From positions 124,001-188,000 of the forward strand of contig JASANG010001564.1 in assembly GCA_030248215.1 (NCBI GenBank): DNA of 64,000 nucleotides. The letters are read 5' to 3'. The stretch comes from Enoplolaimus lenunculus (taxonomy: Eukaryota > Nematoda > Enoplea > Enoplida > Thoracostomopsidae). The notes under the pieces are model-generated. The model had not been told where the DNA came from. It made no database searches and worked only from the letters and a program-made list of their open reading frames with translations. Made by a program: the position numbers and the translations under genes. Of the stretch, positions 12,301 to 24,300 are shown in pieces (the stretch's first letter is position 1; each line of letters starts with the position of its first letter).

Positions 12301-15300
12301 CAACTCAGTACACAATTTCCTTGACCTGGCAGGTACAGTAAGCACCTATTTGTCAATTACGTAAGAGTTCACACAAAATTATTTCGAAACTTCCTTGGGT
12401 AATACGTATTATTGTACTCTAAAACCAAACTTCTGATAAAGTAATCATATCATATGTCACAATAATTTATTTAAATTTAACGCTTTACTTTGCAAACACA
12501 CGGTTCGTCGCAAGTTGCAAAATTAGCAGATCCTTTTCGATTGCACGGACACGGCTCACACGTTGGATAATTACGAAATCCAATCGCACATTTTTCACAA
12601 CGACGACCGCCAAAGCCAGGCTTACATTTACAGTCGCCGGCATGCTAGAATTCAGTATATATTATATGTAAATTAACAATTTTAAATACTTCCAAAATCT
12701 ATATTATTAAAGCTGGAACGCCTCACATACGTATTTTGGGCAGTGTTCCAGCTCATTATATACGTGTGTGGTATGCAAACTAGTTGGCGATTCTTGCGGA
12801 GAAAATTTTTCTTTTACCGTGTTCTTTCCTGTTTTATGCTATGCTTAGAGTGTCTAAAATTATGCAAAACGGCTCTTGGACAACAGTATGCAACTGGGTG
12901 CATTAGGTGTATAAACAATTTATCAAAAACGCAATGCGTTTTATCCACATCCTGGCTCATTTACAGGGTGTGAACTTGCATAAACAAAAGAATGTTAAGC
13001 ATATTTTGAAAGTGTACACATTTCTTCAGGGTGTAAATTGTGTTCGAACAGCAATTTTTTATTTTTCTTACAAAAACGTTTTAAATTTTAAATTTGAAAT
13101 TAAATTTTTGACACTATCTACAACAACCTAGAAACAAAAAACAAAACAACATACCAGCCCATTGATAGCTCGCGTTTCATCTTTGACGCACTGTTCTTCA
13201 GCACTTCCGGTCATGTCACAGTCACAAGGGCGACAACCGTCTGCACTAAACTGTGACACACCTGCAGGTCGATAGTACAAATCGACGCATTCCTCACAAT
13301 TGATACCTTGTGTATTATGCTAAACACAAAAAGCAAAATAAAACAAAACAAGCTACTTTTGTCAGAATGCCAAAAACAACTACCGAAAGCCAAACCTTTC
13401 GGATATTTTAACCGAATTTCGAATCAGGTCTTCCAAGCCACGTTCTTATCGACCTGCCACTTTTAATAAATGACCTAAAATAGCTACTTCAATTCCGTAA
13501 CATCTATATGAACATCTACGACTAAAACTAAGCTACTATGATACTTTCAATCTTACAGTTTGCACTAATGTTGTATCGCAAGAATTCAAACAAATTTCAC
13601 TGTTTTGTTTTTCACATAGTGTTACTAACCGCTGGCACGTTTGCTTATTGATAGGTTCAGTTCTATAATATAAGGAAGTTGTCTAATGCTATTGATGATT
13701 TATGATTCAAACTTAAAACTTGCTTCGGTGTCTGAGCTAAAAGCATTATAGAGTTTGGACATTTCATTTTTATATGCTAAACTGAACTTCGGTGCGTTCT
13801 ATGTTTGCTAAAATATGTAATGCAAAAAAAATTAATCAAAAACGTTATTTTGTGTTCATAACACATATTTCTTTAATAATTGCAGCGAGCGAAAACAAAG
13901 TCTTCGCCCGAGGGCGGTGACAAAAATAACAAAATTGACACTAGACAGCGTACCAAGTTGACGTTGACTATTAGAACTTTACAACCCAGCTTACTTAATG
14001 GGTATTGGCATATCAGAAACTCTCATCACATCCTGAACAATGAATTAACTTATTATTCTATTTGCTTACGAAAATAAGCTACTAAATCTAACCACAAAAT
14101 AACCGACAATTTGTATCGTCATTGTATAGCAACACGGTTCAATGCTTAGTGATAGTTTCTTAAAATTTTAGCTACAACTTCTGCATAAATTTTCTGTTCC
14201 AAGACTAAAACGGTGAAAATTTTGCACCCTGCATACACTCACAAAAAATCTTAGGCACCATAGCGCGTACAGATATTTTCAAAACAATATAACGTACCTC
14301 ACTATTTTACGTAATCAGCCAGTCCAAAGACGTTTCATTACTAATGGTGTCACACACGACACCATAGAAAACCATCCATTCACTAACCTTACAATCAACA
14401 CAAACACCTCCGCCTTCATAGACCCCATCAGGATTGAGACTTGTTTTGTCACGCGCAACTTGAGCGTCAAACTTGCATTCATCTGCGTGATTATAACACT
14501 GACACGGTTTACAAACTTGCGGCTGATCGTTTGTTCCGGCACGCCATTCGACTTGATTGTACAACGGGCAACATTTTTGACAATTTTCACCGCATGTATT
14601 GTGTTTGCATTCGCATCGCAGTTGCTAAAACACAAAACACAACGCACAAAAAAGTAGAATCCCATTTGAAAAAGTTAAACTTCAAATATAAAAAACTGCA
14701 AAACATGGTCCATAACGGGCAAAACTAAAAACAAAAACAATCGTAAGACAATATTAATAAAATTCCGCGAAAATTCACAAAATGCAAAATCAGAATAAAT
14801 GTAACCAGCAAAAACAAAAAAGTATTACTCCTGTATTCCGATCGGCCGGGCAATCTTCAGCATGTCCGTAGCAAATACACTGCCCACCAATGCTGATATC
14901 TTTGATGGCGAAAACATACTGAAACATAAAACGAACAAAACAGAATAAATTAAAATAGAATTCATCATAGAAATACCGATACAAAAATTGCACAGTGATT
15001 GACAGATAGGTTATATTTCTGTTAAAAGCGATTGCATAGAACTGAATATTGCGATAGCCCAAAGACAGATTACTCAACTAGACAGTGACGGCTAGCAAAC
15101 AAACTGGAGCGTATCAAGAAGTATAACTCCATCGTAAGCATTATAGCTGCATGGTATAATTTGTCTCCAGTCCTGCTACCTCGAACAACTTAAGATGATA
15201 TATTTATAAATTTATACATAAACAAGTTTGATGTAAAATTTAGCTATACCTTTCACCGATAAATATACGGCAAACTAAAATACCACGGCCGGATATCGAA

Positions 15301-18300
15301 TTTCCACCGCCGGTTCCGAATATCCTGCCCTGCCGTCTAGCTGTTAAATCCAATTAAAACAGACTCACTCTACGTGTAACTGACGGATCAATATATTGCG
15401 GCTTTTGTCTCAAAATCACCATTTTGTCCGCGTTCAATGTTCGAATTTTTTGAAATCGCAATCGTACATAGCGTGCACGAGTGAAATTCTGTAATAAAAA
15501 CGGTATTTGGAAACGCTTCAAATCATAAAATAAATACATAACGATCTAATGCAAAACATCAAAAAAGAGCTCAATAATTAAATACAGAAGTAGAATTAGC
15601 TTACTTGCAACAGTTCGCTAGGTCCATCAACACCTGGCCTGCCATTTACCAGTGACGTGTGTATCTATAACGAAAAGAATGCAAAATAATTTCTTACAAC
15701 ATTTACTTGAATGTCTACGTGCGTAAAAAATCTCAAAGCTGAGGTCGGCACGAAATATCGGCAGGCAATACTTTGATATTCTGAAACAGATTATACATAC
15801 AATTGAACTTTGCACCATGCAAGATTCGGATTCGTTTCGGATTCTGATTCGGCAAATTAGCAGGGTGCAACCGGAATTCCGATTTCGATTATAATTCCGA
15901 TTCAAAACGAATCGCCAACTTGTTCATGCAAACTATTTGAAAATTGTGGCCAGCCAGAACACCCGAGATCAACATGATATTTGTCAATACAAATTATCCG
16001 TAATCACACAAAGTTTCTATTTCCGATTCCGATTTCGATTACAATTCCGGTATAAATTTGCTGTTCCGATTCCGGTATAATCCTGTTCCGCTTTGCACCC
16101 TGCAAATTAGCAATGGATTCGGATTTAGATTCGGTCAATTCGTGAAATCAGTCTGAAAAACCATAGATTTAAACACAATAATAGCTAAGGTACAATTTGC
16201 GTGTTAGCTGGCCTCGGCAGAGCCAATCAGTTCAATGATCTAAATTTTTAAATCCAACTACAAACGGTAATTTCGAATACCGCTCCATTTTTCATACCTC
16301 ACCGTCTTCCAAAGGATCTAATTTAGAATACTGCGACGTGCAAATGACTTCATCATCAGCGCTAAACCTTGGATGTCCACGTGTCGGCTTTTTATCGTAC
16401 ACAAAAACGCACTGTTCGTCTGAAATCGCGTAATACTGCCATGGATGATACGTTTCACCATCAAGCGAACGCTCTAATATCCAATTTCCTGGACGTGGCG
16501 CAATTCCTGCTTTCACAATCACATACGCGACTTGATATTCCTAAAAGTAAATAAACAATTACGTATGTTTTATAAACCATCTCTGGTACTCTGGTGAAGC
16601 AATTAAAACAATAACATATAGGTACCACACAATTTTATAAACTCCATAACCACTAGTATAGCAGTGCGCTATCGCCGCCAAACTTTATTTACTTACTTTA
16701 TTTACCACTTAGGAAAGGTGGCAGAAACTCAACGATTGAAAACTTTCATATAAAACAATCTCCAACTCCAATTATAACAGACGTTGCACACATAAGAAAA
16801 TGAACTTAAGCGGATTATATGCGACCGTCAGTGCCTATATTAATGAAAACAAAACAGCTCGTTCACTGTGCTTACGTTGTGCAATTTTATTTACTAGCGT
16901 AAACCTAAACATAAGCCATCGGAACTTGCGCAATTTTATTAACTAGCGTACACCTAAACATAAGCGATCTGACCTTGAGACTTTATTAATACAGTCATAG
17001 TGTTGAATGAAGTAAACAAGTACCCAATTTTTAGTGGTTCACGCATGTACGTTTAGTCTAAAATACGAGCAAAACATTGCTACGTCCTTTCGCCACTTCC
17101 CCTCCCCACTCCCGACTCGAACCAAGTTCCGCGTAGAAACTTGACAAATCTTCGATTTTGTTACATTTCTTACAAATTAAATGAATTTGTAGTGTCTGCC
17201 AATAGTGTGACCACAAGGTGCAGTTACTGCGCTCCGGACAGGAAAGGAAATAATGCCACATCTTCGTACGAATTGCATTTCCTCTGCGGAATTGTTTTTC
17301 TATATACCTCAAAAGCTAAGTTGCAGCTTGGGTGTCGGGGTCGGGTGCCGAATGTCCGGCAACTCATCCGAAAAACGACATTCACCCAAATTCTGTATCA
17401 AAAATGTATATCGCTTGTCGCTTTACTGGCCCGGTTTTTAGGGCCCGGGACCGGCCTCATCACAATCGGCCCGCTTCGGCCCGGACCCGCGATTTTTCTA
17501 TAGGATTAGACCAGAAAACAAAACAGAAACCAAACCATATAAACAAAACATTATTCTTCATATTTCACCAAATATTGTTCATTGCAGCTTCCTTGAGAGC
17601 TACAAGAGTTCCAACGACAGACGGATGCCAAAGGCTGCGAGTCCCGGTTACTACGTTGTCACCTTCACTAAAATGACGCTCAGATTCCTCCGTAGGTGTA
17701 AATAAGAAACTCTCCATCGAAATTTTTCCAGAACGTAACCCTACGTTCAAAATCCTTGCTACGCCATGACCGCAGTATTTATAAAAATGGAAAGGAATTA
17801 CGGTTCAAAAATAAGTACCTAAACCTTATTACAACGGCAAACCAACGGTCTATTTCATGGGCTCACGAGACAAAAAGAGGTCACGCACTGCATTGATTTA
17901 TTTCGCCTCACGGGCCCAAAGTTTGGGACCAAGCCCGGCCCCGCTTAGGAAAGCGGGCTCAACAATTGCGCCCGGACACAACCCGTGACCCAACAATTGC
18001 GCCCGGACCCAACCCGTGCCGGTTTAAGCCAGTACTAGTTCCGACTTTCTGAAAAACGCACCCACGAATACTAGCAATCGTACGGCCCTGACTACAGAAA
18101 AAAGGTATTTTTGAAAAGGTCGTAGAAAAAAACGGCAGTTCAAGCGTTCTTAGGAAACAAGAAGTATTGTTTATAGATCACACAGTAACCGTAGCGGCTT
18201 CAACATTTTTCGGTAGGGGCGAATACTTGTTGCTTTCGAAATTTTACAGTCCTTAAAACGTTCGTTTATATCAAAATATTTCGATACTGTTCGAGTACAT

Positions 18301-21300
18301 ATTGGCCCGCATGCGGAATTTTTTTAACTCGTGTTACAATTCCGCCACAATGTAATAAGCAATCTGGCTAGAACGTCTATTGTGAACTTGATTTATCTAT
18401 TCTGGAGACTTATCAAAAAATGATTCAACCACAATCGGTTAAGCGGTTCCTGAGACGCTCGCCGGACGAACCGACGTACCGTACATCCATCCTTTGACAC
18501 TTTCCAGTACAAAACATAAAACGCTTCGCGAAATTCGAAGCTTCGCTCGGAGTTTCCTTTCGCTCAATTACACACGAAAAAATAGTCAAAACATTATAAA
18601 AGCAATATATATGCATGTTAGAATTAAGTGTTTGATTCATATTGATACACATCAAAGGCTCCTGGACTCGTAAACATTGATTCAAAACATAATTTCGAAA
18701 CAATATATTTAGAACAAAATTTATATGCCACCTAGCGCCAAGGACGTAACAAAGAGGATTCAGTTGCCAAAACCTCCATTCGAGATTTTTGTTCATGGTT
18801 TCTCAGACACGGTAGTATCAGTTTACAACACAACTAACACCTCCTCCTAAATTTTTATAGAACATAGTCTCCCCCGTTCTAAAATCCTCACTATGCCCAT
18901 GCCTAGTGCCGAACGAAAACTTTAATAAAATCGCGTTGACTGTTGCAACAATATTTTGACTTTTGACAGTAGTAAAAAAATGTTCACGTAGCTATAAGAT
19001 TGCATTGGCCGATTTATTAATTTCTCAAACCAGGCAAACGATAATTTTATAACTCATTTTGGACGCATAATTTACCGAGCATTATCGGTTCAGAACTCCA
19101 AGACAAAAGTATCCGCGTCAACACTAATACCGCAGCCAGCAAGTGATAATAAAGGGGGCACAAGAGGAGCACCTCCTGCTAGCAGTAGCGTAGTCAGGAA
19201 GGGTTGGGGGTCCAAGACGTAACTATCCATAAACCAAGAAACATTTAGCGGTTGTTGCGTCTACCTACTACTCCTTACGTTCTCTAGCGAGCTCTTTTCG
19301 TACTTTATTGGAGAATCTGAGGATCTTTCGATTAAATGAGCTGTTCAAAATAACTAAAAAACTTTAATTTTTCAAGGGACACATATTTATTTTAAAATTG
19401 TGTCAAGTTTTCCGTTTGCGTCGCTCGCGAATTCTTCAAAACTCAATTTTACCTGTAACTTTTACCAACCTTGACCCATTCCAATTGTAACTCCTGACTA
19501 CACGCCTGTCTGCACGATTTTATTATACGCATTTGAATGTTTTAGCTGGGTCCCACTCTACGTACTCCATTAAAATGTCTCCAAAAACGATTTGTATATG
19601 ATGTGAATCTTCAACACTTAAATTTTGTTATTTTGGCTTTCACGTATAATAAATTTATTGGTTTTGTCTAAATTTCTTATTTGAAACACGATTCCAGGAG
19701 CAGAATCAGAAAATTTAGATGTTTAAATTAGGGATGCACCGACTAATCGGCATCGGCACCGGTAATAATCGGCACTTTTCCTGAGTAACGGCATCGGCAC
19801 TGCTAAAAAATGGCCGATTCTCTGTCGATACTTTTGGCATATAACCGTCAGCTGGGATGCAATCAATTTCGCTTCTGGGCGCATATCAGTATGTCTGGTC
19901 GAGAAATCTGTTATCTCTCTTGCGTTGTGTTCGAAAAACAACTAATTGAAATGAACCGTTCTTATAAAATTATAAAATTATAATCGTTTATGGTTTAAGT
20001 CTTCATATAATGTTCTAATGTAGTATCCTATCTGTTTATTAAGAATGGTGTCCTAAAGTTTAAATCGGCATCGGGATCGGTTAGGCGTCGGTGACCCCGC
20101 GATCGTTAGCGAAGATTCTTTTTAAAAGGAAATCCCAAACTTTTTGTGGTAATTGACGATTCGCTTTCGCTGGAAAAAAAAGCTGAAAGCGTAGTTATAT
20201 TTTGTCTTCGTTTTTGGCGGGGGGTCGTGTTCAGGGTGCGACCGGGTACTAATTTACCGGATACCGGACCGGATACGGATATCACTTTTTCCGGATTTAT
20301 GCTCGGTAACAGTCAAAAATTGATCGAGACCGAGACCAAACAGCCTCGGTTTCGGTTGTCAATTGTCGGTCTCGGGTCTCGGTTATTGACCGAACCCGCA
20401 TAGCCCTTGTATCGGCATCGGCAAAAATTTTGGTATCGGCGCATCTCTAGTTTAAATCGCAAGTTTAGTCCGACTCCTTGTTTTAACCATGACTTTACGT
20501 GTTTTTCCATTTGGAAAAACAAATTAATAAGCAAAAATCACTTAAATTTTAAAAAATGTACTGGAAATCGCGGCGTATTTGAAAAAAACCTGTGACGTGA
20601 TTTGTACGTATGCGCCAGATCAATATGTTTCAGAATGTTCTGGAGTTCGAATGCAAATGTTATTATCCATATTTCTATGAATTTGCATGCCATGCGTATA
20701 TGACCGGTTGTTATGAAACTTAACAGAACTACAGAAAAATATCGCACATAACTTCTAATTGAATACGTTAGAAACGATGAAACTTAACGATTCCAAATAC
20801 GATTATGCATACAATCGGGCATTCAATCGGAATCCGAATCGGAAAACCAAAACTCGATTTGAATCCGAATTGTAAGCGGAATCAAAATTCCGTACGCACC
20901 CTCATGTATACATATGCTTCGAAACATTTTTACGTCGCTTACAACCCTGCCACATCATATATCAATTTTCTAGCGGCAGCTGATTTTAAAAACTCAAAAA
21001 TAACACTGGAGGGAGACCATAATGTCATTTTCCAATCACCCAACTTATCTAAACACCACCCCTTTTCCTTTTCAATATTAAAGACGTACCGACCACATGC
21101 TAAGTACTTCATATGTTTACGCTAAGTACTTCATATGTTTACGTATTATATATATATATATATGAATACGTAAAAGGAAATATACAAATCACAGTTCACT
21201 CACTAATCGTTTCTTGCTCTCTATAATCCAGTGCCATTAATATATACCACAGACAGATCATATTTCCGCTGCTTCTTTCCAAATACAGCTCAACTGAAAC

Positions 21301-24300
21301 AAAACACTCCCCCGCGCAATTCATCTGAGCCAATGGCGCATCCATGGGGGGGCCACCCCGGCCGTGGCCCCCCCAACAGCATCTCGACAAAAATTATATA
21401 GACTGTCAATTGCTGTATAAGCAGCTGCCTTTAAATTTGTGCCACTTTGAAACCAAATCCGAACTTATGTTTCCACCCGGTTCTTTAGATCTAAATTGCG
21501 TTGATGCGTTAGTTTTAAAGCCAATTTTATGGCAATAGTTCATGGTTTGTGTGTTGGTCAAAAATAAGTTTATTGCCTGTGAAATTTTGCCCCCCCATTT
21601 TGGGATCCTGGATCCGCCACTGATCTGAGCCACAACTTCCACACAGTAACATTTTAACATTTTCCCTTCTTCCGAAGAAGGATCCCGACTTCCAACAGCG
21701 TTTTAGACCACCGACGACGCCACTCAAAAGCATTTCTGTTGTTAACTGCATCCACAACAACTACGATGTCCAATTTATTTATAAACACAGACCGCGACTT
21801 TTCTTAACTAAATACATATATTCCGCACGATAAAATACGTGTACAATCTACCTGGGTGCACTGTACTGTCGTTTCTGCAAACATTTTTAAAATCGTTCAA
21901 ATTTTAGTGTAAACAAACATAACAGCGTATACATATACTTAAATTTATTTTACAATTTATTCTAAAACTCTACCAACCAAGCAAGAAAAAGTATATATTA
22001 CTTTCCCTATTATTATCTTTCAACCTTTATAGCAAATTCACTAGCCAAAATTTTAAGTATACATGTAAACTTCACAACTGACAGTTGTTAAAATTTTGGA
22101 ACTGCATGAGAGTACGCAGCTGGATACAACAACAGAAAATGTGGTTCCGGTTTGGAAAGGTACTATTCGAATACGATGGTATATTCGGATACCTTAGTGT
22201 TAAAATTAAAACTAAACGAAAGGCAAAATCTTAATTTTTTAACGGATTTTTATATTTTTTTAAACATGTACAGTTAATTATATATATTAAATAGAATCGT
22301 GCTACACAATTCACGAGTTTAATTTAAGCAGTAAAACACTGCTTATCTGCCTGTATATATGTTAAAAAAATACGCCGACAAATGCTAAAAAATGTCCATG
22401 GCGGTACCCTGACAATAGTTAAATCAAATATTTAAAAAAATTAATTCTGCATGCGTTACATATGCATGTATGAGCGACCAAATATCGGTTTTTAGTTCAT
22501 TATGTTGCGTTTTGCTAGAAATATGGGCATGGCTTAGTTCAAAGCCACAACGGCTGCATTGAACCAGTCGTAGTGGAACTACATGTAATAACCGAAGCTC
22601 GAGCATACTTAATTGTTTAATTAGTCGAGTTATTTATTCAATTGCTCGCACCTAAAAACGGGACCCTAAAAATCACTGAAACCAGTCGTAGTAGGACTAC
22701 TTGTATTGAGCGAAGCTCGAACACACGTAAGCCATTAAGCTAATATACAATTAGTTATTAGCTAATTATTCAGTTATCGGTTTTAGAGGTTGCAAACAAT
22801 TTATTCAGATTCCTCGCTCCCAAAAACTCTTCAGTAATCTTAATAATTAGTGAAATATTATAAAAATGTCTATTAGGCTAATCAATTAAGCTAATATGCA
22901 AATTAGCTATTAGCTAACTATTCAGTTATCGGTATACCAGGTTTGTAAATTTATTCAGATTCCTCGCACGCAAAAGCCTTTAGTAACCCTAATAATTATT
23001 GAAATAATTTAAAAAAGTCCTAATTTTGTCTTCTCAATTAAGCTAATATGCAAATTAGCTATTAGCTAACCATTCAATTATCCGTTTTGCAGGTTTATAA
23101 ACACTTTACTCATATTCCTCGCACCCAAAAACCCTTCAGTGCTGAAATTAGATGCCTTTTAACTCTTCGGAATTCCGATTCCGATTACAATTACAATTCA
23201 AACCCTGTTCGGGATTCGATTCTGATTGCAGGTATAATCAGAATGCGGAATTTGTTTGTAATTCTGCTGCGAAGCATGCATTTCATATATCGGCACGAAA
23301 ATTACCATAGAATCATGAATAACATGAACACTAATCCTAAAACAGATAAATTGATCTATACATAAAATAAGACTCCATATATACGTAAAAAGTATGGGCT
23401 CATTGAAATTTTATTGTTCCGTTCCCGATGCGGTATACATTCCCTGTTCCGATTATCAGGAAAAAATATTAGAAAACCTGCATCTACCCTTCGAATCGGT
23501 TTTGCAAAAGATATATATTTATACATACGTTTTTATCATCTATCAGTGGCACGTCTACGTATATTATTAAAGCTGAAACTCACCACATACGTATTTTAGG
23601 CAGCGTTCCAGCATACTCACTTATTTACGTATATACCGTATGCAAATTAAATAGAAGTATTAAATCAACAATAGATGTTTTATATTTTGTTCTATTAGAA
23701 AAATGCTGTTTCGTGTATGCATTATACATTGTCCTTAGCTATGGGCAAATTGCGAAGTGTATTTTCCACTTTAGGGGCAAATCCCGGGTTCAATCTTTTC
23801 TTTACCAGGAATGCATGCAGTACCGAGCCGAGGACCCTTACCTCTTTTGTGGGGCGTCTCTCGCCATTATTGGGCCTCACTCCTAGTAACTCTGTAAATG
23901 TTTTAGTCAGACTCAAAAAATTTGGTTAAATTCTGTAGTGTCAGAAAATTCTGCATCCGCCACTGTAACTTTCTATGTTTGGTACGAAATTAGTCAGCTA
24001 AATATATTTAATGCGTACTGTTCAAAAGCACTGTAACACAGTTATTCTCAACCTGCCTTCATTTTTACACATGGCTTATTTGTAAGTGCTTACCAAAATG
24101 AATTTCTGGTTTCTACAGTATGCACTTAAACACGAAGGATGAAATACCCTTAGTCCTACTTTGAAATCGGAAAGCTTAGGCAAGACTTGCGTAAAAACAG
24201 ATACTTTTGAACATATGCCAAAAAACCCCAGTATAGGAAAGTTGCACATGTGAACAACTACGGATTACTAGTAATTAAATATATGTGGCTCGTTTATAAC

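Noticed and set aside
17565-17750. 61-codon minus-strand frame in the GC-rich block of intron 3, considered as a transposase remnant
   Set aside because: I could not see the hAT C-terminal motifs or any continuing frame.
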